A stretch of DNA of 64,000 bases from Prunus persica (taxonomy: Eukaryota; Streptophyta; Magnoliopsida; Rosales; Rosaceae): positions 1,513,134-1,577,133 of the forward strand of contig NC_034012.1 in assembly GCF_000346465.2 (NCBI RefSeq), given 5' to 3'. Position numbers and translations under genes: made by a program. Shown here one piece after another: positions 30,192 to 46,921 of this stretch (the stretch's first letter is position 1; each line of letters begins with the position of its first letter). The notes under the pieces were generated by a model. The model saw only the letters and a list, made by a program, of their open reading frames with translations, did no database searches and had not been told where the DNA came from.

Positions 30192-31124
30192 GGTGGAACT
30201 TAAAGCGCTAACAGAAACCCAACAGGGACAATTAAATACTATGTTGGGCTAAAATTCAGATGCACCCTACGTGAAGCATAATAGTAATCTAATCTTCAGT
30301 ATGAGAAAATTGAATTTTCCATTTTTTTATGAAGAAAATTCTACCAATGCTTTTAAAGTCATGCGCAGATAAGTTTTGACTAAATCACATTGTTCAATAT
30401 TTGTAGTCCAGGACATATGATTCATTTAGTTGCTCCTCGTGGCCAACTCGGAGCCATTAACCAATGTGAACCACATGGTACGGCCCATCTCAATCAATGG
30501 CCCAGCCACCTGGAACTCTTCCACACTGGAAATATCAATGGTAGGGCCCATCCAGGTCTGACTATTATTATGTACAGCTCTCTTCTCTGCATCGAGTCAA
30601 TTACCAGCTTGGATGTTAGGGTATGGGATGTTAGGACTAAAATGATTCTTGAGGAGCTTACTTCATAACTGATTAACACATTTCATATTGTCATGTATAT
30701 GTGATTTTGACATGCAAACTGCAGCAAACCATGCAATGCAGATTGGAAATCAGCGGCAGAGGAAGGTGGTGCCAATGAGGCAGGTAAGTTTGGCAACCTT
30801 CATTCAATATTGAATCAATAATTAATTTTCTCAGTTCCATATTTCCTTAGAATCTTTGATTTGGTAGCCTTTCCATTTGTGAGAAAGATTTAACATGGAA
30901 AATCTCGTTGGTAGAGAAGTAAACAATAGTTACAACCAAGGATTACCAAGAGTAACAATGTACACAATCAAGGACCAAGCTAGTCTCTGCTTTTGGGAAA
31001 ACCTTCATTTACGGTCCCAAGAAAAAAGGGGTTGTTTTGTACACCGAAAAGAAAACCTTCTATATGTGTAAGAACACTTCAGAATGCTCATTGCATTTGA
31101 TGTAACAATTTTCTATTTCTTACC
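30192..31124. other. Intergenic region between S-RLK F and G
   Basis: No gene. 30192-30430 resembles the upstream regions of A and E; 30430-30670 contains further upstream sequence related to that before G. 30890-31124 is the 3' flank of G, partly shared with the flank of E. Confidence 0.4.
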
Positions 31125-34747
<3,623 letters not shown>

Positions 34748-35628
34748 TTAAATCCTATTATGTTTGTCAGAAAAGCAATACTAAAATAACACTGTTTTGG
34801 TATAAAATTCAGAGGATATCTAAGCAAGTGGATTCACATTTGATGCTTGTTAATTTTCTTACGCATCATCAACATGGACAATATGAAGCACATTAGGAAA
34901 CTTCATTATGAAAAAAAAAATTTGAATTTTAAAGTCAACCGCGGAAAACTTTGAAATATATTTTGGCTCCTTGTGGAGATATTTTGACTGATTAATGTAG
35001 TTTTCTAATCTATGTGTGCATAGGGAGCCATTGATCAATGTGACCCCCACGTTATGGCCCATCTCAATCAATGGCTCTCCTGTCTGGACAGGGGAGCACA
35101 AAGTCTATGCTTACCTTAATCAGTGTCTGACTATTATGTGCTGCTCTGTTCTCTGCTTAAAATTCAACGACTACCTTGGAGTTGGATGTATTGAGGGCAT
35201 GGGATGTTTCAATTAGACCAATGTATAACAGATTTGATTCTTGAGGTGCCTACTTCATAAATGTTTAACAGAGCAAGATACAAGATACATATTCTGGGAA
35301 TGGAAGCGCTTTTCTTTCTGTGGTCATTCTTTAAAGGTTGAATTTTACTGTCTTCAAATTTACTTTTAATAGGTGAGACAAGCATCTGCATGGATCAAAA
35401 TTGTTAGAAAAAAAATTTGTAAGGGAATCTGCAAAATTGGTTGTGGCATAACTAGTTGGTTCTTCAACTTATCATGCATGTGTGATTAGAAAGTGGAGAA
35501 GGATGGTGGTGCCAATGAGGCATGCTATTGAGTATGACAGTCATCAAAAACCAAAACTATAGACTATACACATTACTTAACCCCAGTAATAGATGGAATA
35601 GCATATAAACATGTAGCAAGTTTATATG
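34748..35628. other. Intergenic region between S-RLK G and H
   Basis: No gene. Contains the upstream region of G; at 35030-35090 it shares GGCCCATCTCAATCAATGGC-type sequence with 30482-30502 upstream of F. Confidence 0.4.
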
Positions 35629-38600
35629 TCACCTCCCATCTACCATTGTAATTGTGACATCATTTGAGGATGCTAAATCCTGGCCGTCTGTACTAAATTT
35701 TGTATCCACATATCTCCTAATTGAAGTAAATATAGGTTGTATTGGCACTTGAAGATTTGCAGTTTCACTCTCCAACATTAACACCACGGACGGCATAGTT
35801 GGTCTAGAAATTGCAGAGTCTTGCACACACAATAGCCCTACTTGTATGCATCGCAATAATTCAGCTTGATTTTGGGAACATGTTTCTGCAATGGATGGAT
35901 CAATGAGGTCCACTGCTCTATTCTCATTCCAAAGATGCCATGCCTGAAAACATTCCAAAAATTCATTTCATCATTACAGTTTATGAATAGTACTGACTAT
36001 TGCTAGCATTTAACACTCAAAACATCATGTATAAACTTACAAATCCAATGAGGCTTAAGTGTTCTGATGAGCGTAAACTAGTGTTCCTCCGGCCACTCAC
36101 AATCTCTAGCAACAGTACCCCAAAGCTGTAGACATCTGACTTTACAGAAAACAGACCTTCCATTGCATATTCAGGTGACATATAACCACTGCATCATAGA
36201 TATTTGAAAATTAGATAAATAAACTTTGAAATGATCTAAATAGGTTATATTAGTTTCAACAAGTCATTCTTACTATGTTCCAACAACTCTATTTGTATTT
36301 GCTTCATTTTGGTTCCCCCCGAATATTCTTGCCATACCAAAGTCTGAAATTTTGGGAATCATATCTGCATCTAGCAAAATGTTGCTAGCTTTTAAGTCTC
36401 GATGAATTATTCTAAGTCTGGAATCTCTATGGAGATAAAGGAGCCCTCTTGCAATCCCTTCAATAATTGCAAAGCGTCTTCTCCAATCCAATAGTGCTTG
36501 CTTGGACGGATCTGCCATTTTACCAAAGAGGCAACTACTAAGTGAAACAAACACCTCCTAATAACAATCCCTATATCCACAATGCTATGAATTTGAAGTA
36601 CATATTTTGATGCAAAAGAATACGTTAATTAGCTGAAAGAGAACATACCGAAAAGAAAGAAATCCAAGCTTTTGTTTGGCATGTATTCATAAAGCAGCAT
36701 CTTTTCTTCTCCTTGAATGCAGCATCCTAATAGTCTAACAAGATTCCTGTGTTGTAACTTAGCAATCAGACTAATCTCATTTTTAAACTCCTCCAAGCCT
36801 TGGCCAGACCTTCTCGAAAGTCTTTTTATAGCTACTTCTTGTAGCCCTGGAAGGTTGCCCTGGTAATGGGAGAAAGAAAAAAAAAAGGGTAAAGTCTCTA
36901 GTACATAACATCTTACTTTAATACTTGCAGACATGCTCATCATATAAATTCACCTTGTAGACGGTACCAAAACCCCCCTTCCCAAGCTTGTTTTCTTCAG
37001 AAAAGTTGTTTGTAGCAGCTGCTACACAAGCGAAATTGAACAATGGTAACTCAGATCCATTTACTTGATTCCCTTCTGCAAAAAGGTCAATTGACCCTGA
37101 AACATCTGTTGAGAATTCATTGCTCTTGCTAGCATCGAGCATTGGTGGATCTTTGTTCCTCAACCATGAAATGGAAGAAGTGGTAGGCAACACTAGATAA
37201 AAACAAAAGAAAAAGTTAGAAACAAAATGGAAAGAAGGTTATAGTACATTTTTCTTAAGTTGCCTAAAGATATAGACCCTCTCATTCACCATAAGGAAGG
37301 GAAATGTGTATCCTACCTTTCAGTTTTGCTTTAAACCTCCATAATAGCAACATGAAGATGACTAAGAACAGTGCTCCCGCTACAGAAATTACTATTATCA
37401 CAAGGGTGGATAATTTTTTCTTGCCACCTATATATAAAAGGAGACAAAAGAAACGGTATTAGAGTGGTTTTCCAGTTGAAGTCATGTGTGTAGCACAATG
37501 AAGTGACTCCAATTTTACACCAACAGAAAAGTAACTCCAATTCTCTTTGATTTCTCTTTTATAGAAAAACAAACCAAAATCAGAAACCTCAACAATGACA
37601 AAGAGAGCTAGTACTGGCCTTTTGGTTATAGCAAAGATTAACAGAGACAAAAAAAAAACTCGAATAAAGCCAAAGGAAGAATTAATTTACCTAAATCAGA
37701 ATGCGCAAGACGAATATTCAACGTATTTCCCCCCTTTGTAAATTTTTGGACATCCAGCAAGTCCTCGGTCCATATCATACAACCAATCCCTTGAACAAAT
37801 GCATATGCAGTACAAGAACAATTCTTAAGACAAATCTCCTCACAATTCTCATCTGAACCGGGAACAACTAAGTCTGCAAAATCAGGCAACTTGGCACACC
37901 TTAGACCTACAAACCCATCTTCTTCATCATTTTCCTCTGTTCCAATTGTTCTATTTCTATGACACTGTAACAGGGTCTTCCTAGAACACCCATCTGACCA
38001 ATTTCTCCTAATCCATTGATCCCAATCCGTTGGTTGAAATCCATGCATACAACTACACTCCGAACCCGAACCATGCGATGCACTACAGACCCCAAACTTG
38101 CCACACCTGTTGTAAAGCTCACAGTCATTGGACTTGTTAGGCTGAGACTGTATCACTTCCCACTGGTTTTTATCTCCCACCCACCTAAGCTGCTCTTCAT
38201 ACCCGTCCCACCTTATCTGAAACCTCAACTTATCCGAAACATTCCATGGTGTGTAAGTAAAATACATGCTTCCATTCCCATTCTCATCACTAAGTTTAAA
38301 ACCATATGAGTATGTAGTTGGCATATTTGGAACGCCAATAAACAACTGCTTGTTCCAATGGCCACTTCTCCACCGCCTATTTGATCCTTCCCATATCACT
38401 ATCTGTGGTGATCCGCGTGGATCAACCCCCATCGAATACGCTCCTGGAGATGGATCATTTTCTGACTTCCACGAAGTCAAAAACCTGTTCTCTCCAATTG
38501 CAGAATTCACCTCAACTTTCATGCCAGGCAAAAATGTATTTGTTGGGTCACCAAAGCTCTGCCAATACTCCTTGCTGGTATCGCCGCTGCTTGAAAGAAC

Positions 38601-39044
38601 AAGATTTCCTTCATCATTGAGTATGGCTGTGGAGTGAGAGGAGGCTGAAGCATTGCTAGACCAGACTGCGGTGTTATTTCCATCTAAAACCACCACATTC
38701 CCATCGCTTCCAATTTTCAAGATCCCAGTTTTATCAAAAATTGGCCTCTCTCTGTTTGCAACCCATATGACTGATGGCTCTGAAGTTGAAATGTTGTAAT
38801 ACCAAATCCCAACGTACCGGAACGATGAGTTCTCCGGGCTGAAGAATCCCAGTTCAAACTTTTCGCCGTCAGAAATAAGAGTCTCTCCATCGCTTAAAGA
38901 TCGGCCTTGAGTAATTGAACTGGCAGCAGAGCAAAACAGAGCAAGAGAGGAGAAAGTGAAGAGGAAGGAGAAAAGATGGAACTTGAAACCTGGGTTTTTG
39001 CTAGCGATGCCCATCATCTGACAAACTCTGAGAATTGCAGACAT
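35629..39044 (-). CDS. S-RLK H: B120/At1g61610-like G-type lectin receptor kinase, intact
   Basis: Exons: 39044-37691, 37427-37317, 37192-36954, 36859-36649, 36511-36274, 36188-36041 and 35943-35629. All are in phase and give 871 residues. Signal peptide to about residue 40, B-lectin ([20 protein letters not shown]), S-locus glycoprotein, EGF-like cysteines ([13 protein letters not shown]), PAN ([15 protein letters not shown]), a membrane helix ([20 protein letters not shown]) and a kinase with [24 protein letters not shown] and SDFGMAR. It differs throughout from A-G ([10 protein letters not shown] versus [11 protein letters not shown]-terminus [13 protein letters not shown]). By eye it is closest to Arabidopsis At1g61610 and B120. 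It is single copy here, at the edge of the array, so it may be the conserved anchor gene. Either the first ATG or MMGIASKN ten codons on could start it. Confidence 0.9.
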
Positions 39045-42000
39045 GCATATAACAGAGAGAAACTGTCTACAAGTAAAGGTGCTAAAATCAGCGAATAGGC
39101 TTCAATGGCGGCATTGTGCTGGTTTTGTCTGACTCTGACTCTCGCTTGTGTGAGTTCGGCTGGACTGCGGAGTTAGGCGACAATCTTGCATTTGAAAATG
39201 ATTTTAGGCTTGACTGGTGTTGGTGGTGATTGTTTCTGGCTTGGCCATGAGCCTCTGGATCTACGCAAACGAATATTTGTTAGTTGAGGAAACAATTGAA
39301 GATCACATCACATCACATGCCGTTGACGCGGTTTAAGAGACACATTTCAATAAATATATTTATTTATTACAATTCATAAATTGATTCCTACTCTTAGGAA
39401 ACAATTAAGGGGGTGCCAATTGCTTAATTCTTTCCTAAATGGAAGATACAATTCATAAATTTATTCCTTTTTATTTTCGGTACAAAAATTAATAAATTGT
39501 TTCCTAAAATAAGAATTGACCCAGTGGTCCCCGCAGAAAAATGCCGGTGACCCATTATAGAATTTTAGGAACGTTCCACCATTTTCCAACCGGTTACTTT
39601 ACTTGTTTGTTACTTAATTTTAAGTTAATTAGATACCTACGTCCTCGTGTGGTCTAATTTTCAAAGTAGTTCGGCCGATGATTCTTTTTTTTTTTTTATG
39701 AAAAAATGTTTAAGGTGAGATTGGTTATTTTCATCACCAATGTTATGGTATATCCACAATTTTTAATGAGGATTATTGACAGTTGAACTGAAACACTAAT
39801 GGAGATACACACAGTGAAGGGACTTTATCAACTGAACCAACCTTTATTGACTTCGACTGATGATTTAGATTTACTATAAAATTATATATTTTTTTTTTTA
39901 ATCTTCATTTTTCATGTGTTTATGTTGCCTTTGCGATGGGGAAGGGACTAGAAGCCTCATAGAATATAAGTGTTGACCTCACGTTGCATGGTACAAGCTT
40001 TAAACCTAAAACATCTGGTCTTCTTAATTAGGAGATGGCATCATGGCAGTAAAGACGATTCCCCATTAACTTAGTAACAATAGATGTCGTTTTGGATGAC
40101 TTACAATACATAAAAAATCAAGAATTTGATGTTTAACTACTCCATCCTTGAATTGAAAAGACAAAAATAGTTGGTATATTTTGTTCTAGGTAATGTGGGT
40201 TGTTACACGCATATAAGACGTGGACTTTGACAAATTTAATTTAAAGAATCAATTAGCGCGGCTGCCACACGAGGCAAAGGCAGAACACCACGTTGGACAG
40301 GTTTGGAGTCGTTGGATTGGGCACGTGCACTTTCTTTCTATGAATGAAGGGAAACGCGCGCTTCAACTTGACTCGAAAATGGAAATATATAAATGAACAA
40401 TATTATATGAAGAGAATAAAACAGTATCATAAGGTCCTATTGTCAATGAATTCTTTGGGGTGGGCTAAAGAAACATGTAGGCCTAAGGTACACACTGCAA
40501 ATTAATTCATTATTTGCTTTATGTTGTTAGCAGCACTTGTTTTTTATATAATCAACGATGGGAATTCATGGATAAGAGGACAAATTTAAGTATTAAAAAA
40601 CCGAATTATGTGCTAAGTGTTGAAGAATACACGAGTCCCACATCGGAAATTTAACAAAATTGAAAGTCTTATATAATAAATGGTTTCACTTCTAATAACA
40701 TCGAAGCATTTTGTATAAAACTCCACATCTACTAAACATATGTTTAAATTAAGAATAATATCGATGTTGCTAATGGTGGGCCAAAAATTCGTTCCTCTGA
40801 AATCTTAACACTACGGAATTAGAATTTCAACATTTAAAGGTTCGATCTTCAAACAAACCAAGTAATTTACATTCTCAACCGCAAGCAGAGAAGGAACCTT
40901 TTCCCTAATAAAGTGCCCCCCAGATCCCAATGTTAAAAATTATTAATTTTGTCTTCAATCCAATAGTAAAGCCCACCATTTTCCTTTTCAAATATCCAAC
41001 CTCGTAAAGCCCCTTGGAACATTTTATGACCCAACAAAAAAGGCCCTTTGACATTTGTACTAGTTTCTTTGTGGACCTAAGACTAATTGGCAAAAGCAGA
41101 AGTTAAAGCTTGAGGGTATTTCACAATTTGGAAGTGTCAACTTGGCAAACCTCCAAGCAACTGTAAAATAGTGATTCTAATAGTAAGGCAGATTTTTATC
41201 AATACTCAAATCCTTTAAACTTGTTTTGGTCAAAAACTCCTTTAAACTTGAAACTATAAAATACGGCCAAATGCACGAAACCTGCCCCCATTTGATTACC
41301 ACATATCATACGTAATCATCATTTGGTCATACTCTTTTGAGCAACCTATAAAAAAAAGAAGAAATCCTTACACGAAAATTCCCACTAAAATCACCATCCA
41401 CCATTACAATAATAATTTCGTGAGTGTAATTGTCACATAAACTCTCAACTTTTGTGCACACCATATTCAATAATTGTCACGTAACTATAGGTTAAGTAAT
41501 ATTTGTTTCTTTATGGAATGCAACTTGGGCACGAGTTAAATCTAAATCGGCCTCCGCACGTACCAATCGGCTTTCTTGACAATATTTACCAAACAGAGAA
41601 GGGAATTTTCTTGGAAAGTGGCTGCTATTCGAGGAAAGCCAAGAAAAGTCTTCCAGCAATTGCAGGTAAAGCCAACTTCCTCATTCTTTCTTTTTCTTTG
41701 TCTGTTTTTTGATGGAGGAGTTATGGGCCTGGCCCTCGAACCCAGCCAAACGCCGCAAGACCCACCGTTAAATGATATATGAAGAAGAAAATTGTTTCCC
41801 AACTTCCAATCCAGGCACAAGGTCCCCCCCGGAAAGTGCGGTTCACTTTCCCTAGATACCAAATTCATAAGAATATTTTTAGCCGCTTTAACTCAAGGTA
41901 TACTATCATTACTTTCTCAACACTTGACACGTGGTGAGCTAAAATATTTCCATTTTATATACGCATAAATAAAAATATCATAAATGACTACGAGGATTCA

Positions 42001-42918
42001 AATCTTTCCACGGTGATATAAATTAGGGTTTTCAACTTAACATGTATATAATAGTATAAGATGACTTCCATAGATATGGGCAAATCTTTACTCAGTTTCA
42101 GAAAAATATTGAGCACGCATTGAGAATAGCGATAGAGGAAGAGAAATTGAGATTTGCGTGAGACAAAAATCTCACCATCCTTCAATAATATGCCCATGCT
42201 TTGCACCTTCGTCCTAACTCCATAATGAGACACATAGTCTAACATCACAAGGAGAATAATATTTTTTAAATGTTGGGTTTTCAATTTTATCAACAATTTA
42301 ATAATTAATATAACTTAGAAATGGAATTATATATAAGCATTTTTATTATTTTAAAAAATATATTCATGCATTTCTCATAATGAAGGATTATATTTAGGAA
42401 CTATGTCTAGAAATGAGTACTTAATTAATTTTCTATTATATTTATATACGTTACGTACGTACCACATATCACTAGCAATTCTCACCCCTTTTGTTTTTTG
42501 GATTTAAACCACAATATTGTGTGTACTTTAAGAATACTATTCTTTCTTTTTTTTCCCAATCTATTTGTTTTCTCACATCACAGCAAGAAAAACGTTGCTT
42601 TCTTTTTTAAATGGGAAAAATTGACCTCATTAAAGAATGGGCCCTTTCGTCATTCCAAACGAAAGTTGAGCTCAGCTTTCATGCCAGCCGCTAGTACTGG
42701 CATAGTAGCTTCCCATGCAACTTCGAGGAAGGAGATAACTTTCTGATCAAATCAAACACTGAAAACTCTCAGATCAAAATTAATGCCCCTGCTACAACTG
42801 CCCTTGAGTCTTGAGTCTTGACAAAACAAATCTCTTAGGATCCTCACCTTCCCTGTCACCAAAAGCGACCCTTTTGGAAATTTTCCATTTTCCCCTCTGG
42901 ACTAGCATATGTATGTAC
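39045..42918. other. Intergenic, about 3.9 kb, no gene seen
   Basis: Promoter side of H at the left, then AT-rich sequence. A direct repeat with ACAATTCATAAATT is at about 39370 and 39450. At 40608-40690 there is an AGTCCCACATCGGAAA string followed by a TATA-like stretch, of the kind seen in plant LTR remnants. No open frame looks real on either strand. Confidence 0.4.
42709..42730 (+). promoter_or_regulatory. Conserved upstream element of EF-hand gene 1
   Basis: The block CTTCCCATGCAACTTCGAGG plus AA lies 284 bp before the start codon. Near-identical blocks occur upstream of the two paralogs (44567-44590, 46733-46755). The surrounding promoter is not otherwise obviously conserved. A CATGCC string precedes it by about 30 bp, as in gene 2. 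Confidence 0.55.
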
Positions 42919-42926
42919 TATAAATA
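42919..42926 (+). promoter_or_regulatory. TATA box of EF-hand gene 1
   Basis: TATAAATA, 67 bp before the start codon, leaving room for a short 5' leader. Confidence 0.6.
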
Positions 42927-42992
42927 GTGTTCTTAAGTTCCTAGCCTAGCAACTAGTAAGTTTCAATTCCTTCTTGCTATAATTAGCAGACA

Positions 42993-43331
42993 ATGGCGTC
43001 GAGAAGTAACGGAGTTGTGTTCGAAGATTTCTTCCCAACAATGGTGGAGAGGTTAGGCACAGAAGGGTTCATGAAGGAGTTGAGCAATGGTTTCAGCTTG
43101 TTAATGGATGGGGAGAAAGGTGTCATCACATTCGAGAGCTTGAAGAGGAACTCTGCATTGCTGGGTTTGCAGGGGATGAGTGATGAAGACTTGAGGTGCA
43201 TGCTGAGGGAAGGCGATTTGGATGGGGATGGGTGCTTGAATGAGATGGAGTTTTCTACTCTTATGTTTAGGTTAAGTCCCGAGTTGATGCAGAATTCTAA
43301 AGAATTGTTGGAGGAAGCTCTAACATTGTAA
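42993..43331 (+). CDS. CMI1: Small single-EF-hand calcium-binding protein (CMI1/PBP1/KIC type), copy 1
   Basis: Intronless, 112 residues, the usual size of this family. The conserved N-terminal half reads GVVFEDFFPTMVERLGTEGF. One canonical EF-hand loop is present at about residues 73-84, DLDGDGCLNEME, with Asp at positions 1, 3 and 5 and Glu at 12. A degenerate helix-loop precedes it (LLMDGEKGVITFESLKRN). In Arabidopsis such proteins (CMI1, PINOID-binding PBP1, KIC) are calcium sensors that bind partner proteins: ICR1, the PINOID kinase and a kinesin respectively. A cytosolic or membrane-recruited sensor in auxin or cell-shape signalling is the inference. The symbol indicates the closest type, supported by position next to the B-box and USP genes; one-to-one orthology is not established because there are three copies. 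Confidence 0.85.
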   Translation: MASRSNGVVFEDFFPTMVERLGTEGFMKELSNGFSLLMDGEKGVITFESLKRNSALLGLQGMSDEDLRCMLREGDLDGDGCLNEMEFSTLMFRLSPELMQNSKELLEEALTL

Positions 43332-44566
43332 GAGAGCAGAGCAGCGATCAAATGTACTCAATTAATTGCTATGCAATTTAATTTTCTCTTTTTATTCCCT
43401 CGCTGGGAGGCTATGTTGTACTATCTCTATCTGTAATTTTGTGCTTTTTCAACGAAACTACATAATTTAGTTCACTACGCTACGTCAAGCTTATGTTTGT
43501 GGTATATTTCTTGTTACGTACGTATAAATGAGAAAAAAATGCTACTATTTCTATCATCTGTCCTATATTTTCACCCACTTATTTTTAAAGTTTTAAAAAT
43601 AAAATTTATCTTTTTGTAAAATAACTTTTAAAAGGAATTGGAATAAAAAAAAAAACCACCTATTCTCCCTCATCCATATCAATCGCACCCTCTCCCATTC
43701 AGCGCAAGACCATGCCCCTTATTCTTAGAGCACGTGCCTCAGGGTGGTGTTACGGTGCTCATTCTCTCTCCCACCAGAGTTGGCCCTACACATGTGTGTA
43801 AATACAATAATTAACAATGAAAATTAGCACGTCCAATCAAAATATTCACAATATTGGTTGGGAAACAAATATGATATGTGTGAGATGGTGAATGTATGTA
43901 TAAGATTAAGAAAGAAAAAGCTGAGAAAAGTCAACTATAGATGAATTAAAAAAGGCCTATGCGTTTCCTTCGACAATCCTTATAAAGTAGGGCATTTGAA
44001 TATGTTTGGGGATTTGAAACATATGACGACTGGTCAAACGTAGTTTCCCCGAATCCGTTAATTAGATGACACAAGGCTGAATTTGAAGACAACGTCATGG
44101 GATGGGATATTAACATTTCGTTCCAGGTCGTCCAGGATATCTTTGATGAATTGATCTCAAAAGGATGACGAAATCTCAGAACACCTAGTCCACATTGATC
44201 AACCAACGATCAAAACCGGAACCAACCATGCATATATATATATATATATTTAAACCGTGTGTTTGGTGCGTAAGGACTTGTGCAAGCCATAGGTCTCAGA
44301 TATGCAGATAACCTAAACCTAGCTAGAGCTCCTTTTGTTTTCTCACCTGGCATACACTTGAAAGTAGAAAAGTATATAATCTTCATCTCTTGTCCAACAA
44401 GATAATTAATCAAAGTCGTCAATGAACTTTATTGTTGTCCTGTACAAGTTTCTTCTTTCTTTTCATTTCTTAGTGAGGGCATTTTTGTAAACAGCTGTAG
44501 CAATTGTGTTAGGACGCTTAATTTCGAAGGAAAATGCTTTGCCGTGACCATGCCAAATTGGTGCTA
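43332..44566. other. Intergenic between EF-hand genes 1 and 2
   Basis: No gene seen. Contains an AT microsatellite at about 44230-44250. Confidence 0.4.
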
Positions 44567-44590
44567 CTTTCCCATGCAACTTCGGGGAAA
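44567..44590 (+). promoter_or_regulatory. Conserved upstream element of EF-hand gene 2
   Basis: CTTTCCCATGCAACTTCGGG plus GAAA, 280 bp before the start codon. One insertion and one substitution relative to the gene 1 element. Confidence 0.55.
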
Positions 44591-44770
44591 AGTACTAGAT
44601 ATGTGGAAGAAGCCATGAAATTAAGTTAGAGAAAATGGCTGCAACAAGAACAACCTTCGCGGACAATCCCTGATCAACATGTACATACCTTTGTCATCAA
44701 CGCAGCCTACTCTTTCCTCATCACCTTCATATTTCTCCCTCCTTTTGTGACTCCACTCCCTCATGTCATG

Positions 44771-44780
44771 TATATATATA
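44771..44780 (+). promoter_or_regulatory. TATA box of EF-hand gene 2
   Basis: TATATATATA about 70 bp before the start codon, the same spacing as in gene 1. Confidence 0.5.
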
Positions 44781-44846
44781 CACATAACACCCCTCACAAT
44801 GCTCACCACCTTTCTGTATATACACATTCAGAATTTAATATAGTTA

Positions 44847-45188
44847 ATGGCTTTAGGTGGTGGAGTTGTGTTTGAAGACTTCTTTCCAGTCATGGTGGAG
44901 AGGTTGGGAGCAGAAGGGTTCATGAAGGAGCTGTGCAACGGGTTTCGGTTGTTAATGGACGGAGCGAAAGGCATGATCACATTCGAGAGCTTGAAGAGAA
45001 ACTCTGCATTGCTGGGGTTGCAGGATATGAGTGATGATGACTTGAAGTGCATGCTGAGAGAAGGTGATTTGGATGGTGATGGGAGTTTGAATGAGATGGA
45101 GTTTTGTACTCTCATGTTTAGGTTGAGCCCTGCTTTGATGCAAACGTCTAAAGACTTGATGGAGGAAGCTCTTGCTTTTGAGTTCTAG
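44847..45188 (+). CDS. CMI1: Small single-EF-hand calcium-binding protein, copy 2
   Basis: Intronless, 113 residues. Starts MALGGGVVFEDFFPVMVERL; the EF-hand loop is DLDGDGSLNEME with all canonical calcium ligands. It is closer to copy 1 and copy 3 than to other family members I know, so the three are local duplicates. The N-terminus lacks the SRSN/CRN residues of its neighbours, and the C-terminus ends EEALAFEF. The conserved upstream element and TATA box are in place, so it is probably expressed. Function as for copy 1: a calcium sensor without catalytic activity that acts by binding a partner. Confidence 0.85.
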   Translation: MALGGGVVFEDFFPVMVERLGAEGFMKELCNGFRLLMDGAKGMITFESLKRNSALLGLQDMSDDDLKCMLREGDLDGDGSLNEMEFCTLMFRLSPALMQTSKDLMEEALAFEF

Positions 45189-46732
45189 TTAGGCATAGCT
45201 ACACTGATCTCTTAGTTTGTTGTTCTAGGGCATGCATGTATACTTTTTTTCCCTCTGGCTATGATCTGATCATCTGTAATTGGAGCTTATTATTATCAAA
45301 ATTATTATTCTTCTTTACTACACGTATAGCTTTCTCTTTAACTTAATGTTTTGGTTTTCTATGTTCTTTAAGAAGATTGAGGTTTGCTTATAATAATTAT
45401 ATACCAGGGAGTTGTTGCAGACTAATTACAGGAAGGGTTACAAAATAATTACTCGAGGCTAAAATTTACCCATCCCTTTCCATTATGCACGACTCTTAAT
45501 TTGAATGGACTCATAGTTGTAGGGGTAAACTTAATTTTGTAGGTATGCTGCCTCTCCTTTCCCATTTGGAAGGTACGTATAGGAAGCATAACACCTCTCA
45601 TTAAGGAACATAATTCAAAGCAATAATGACATATGCACTTTCCACTCTCCATTATTGCCATTTCATCTTGGGGAGATTCTAAGTGGACTTTTGCATATCA
45701 ATAGTTTCTTCTTGGCAGGTAAGCTATACATAATAAGGAAAATCCCATTTAATTTACCAAAATTAACAACTTCCTTGCTAGGATCATTTACTTTGATTAG
45801 CACCTAAGAATAGGGTCTCAGTCCACATGAATAATACTTGAAGCTTTGGTGATGAATTAGTCAATTTTAATCTGGTTTAACATACATGGAGTCATATATT
45901 CTGTAGTGTAAGGCTCTTACATGAGACTCTATTTCTTAACCATTGAATCAAACAAACAAATTTTATCAAACGGCTAATCAGTTTGATCCAACGATTAAGA
46001 GAGATAAGACCTCACTATAGAATTCTTGAACGTAAATGATATATAAGTTCATTATTTTTAAAGATTTATACATATGGACGGAATCAGATGCTTTTGAATC
46101 ATTTTTGGACTTTGGATGGGAAAAGAATTAATTACAAGGAAACTAAAGCACTCTTGTGGAGTTTCAAATTCAAGTAGCATAGTACTTTTTTTCTCCTTAA
46201 AGAACATGCATCGGGTTTAAGGTCTACGCACGTTCGAGACTTATAACACAACAATCGGTCTCATTTATATTAGGTCTTACATATTTTTTCATCTTTATTT
46301 TTGGCTTAATTATGTTATTCTTTTTTCTTTTCTAATATGATAGGACTTAATTTGAGCAACAAACGAGAAACAATACATTAATTTAATGGTCGAATTTGAC
46401 ACAATTAAGCCGTTTCTCAATTTAAATTCCTTAGATAAACAATTTCGAGGATTAATAATCTTAATAATAATCAATATTGGTAAAGAAACTCTTTCTTTGT
46501 TAATTCCTCCTTTATTATATATCCTTATGAATTTCCATCCTGACAACTTAACTAAATAACGTGGCAAAACCCTCTCGTGTCCTGTGTGGCTGCTAGCTGT
46601 CAGATACATGCTGATTTGGAAAGAGCCCCGTGTATAACGTATCCCAACAAAGCTGCCAGGCCAAGTTTCATGTTTTCATAGAAAAATGCTACATTGCTTG
46701 CCATGACTGCTGACCCTCTCTGCTTTCTGGAC
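45189..46732. other. Intergenic between EF-hand genes 2 and 3
   Basis: AT-rich, no gene or recognisable element seen. Confidence 0.4.
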
Positions 46733-46755
46733 CTTCCCATGTAATTTCGAGGAAA
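46733..46755 (+). promoter_or_regulatory. Conserved upstream element of EF-hand gene 3
   Basis: CTTCCCATGTAATTTCGAGG plus AAA, 331 bp before the start codon. Two C-to-T differences from the gene 1 element. Confidence 0.55.
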
Positions 46756-46914
46756 GAGAAGTCTCTGCTCAGAAAAAGAAACAGAGCAAATTTCGATCAT
46801 GCCGGCAACAAACATAAATTCTCTCTTATCTGTACTCTATCTTTGTTGTCACCCACAGCCACCCTCTTTCCTCGAAATCTTCCTCATATTTTCCCCTCAC
46901 TTAATTCTACTCCT

Positions 46915-46921
46915 TATAAAT
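46915..46921 (+). promoter_or_regulatory. TATA box of EF-hand gene 3
   Basis: TATAAAT, about 145 bp before the start codon, implying a longer leader than in copies 1 and 2. Confidence 0.45.

Noticed and set aside
41542..41868. Minus-strand frame of 108 codons in the large intergenic region
   Set aside because: Composition is low in structure, there are no recognisable motifs, and overlapping frames on the other strand are equally long.
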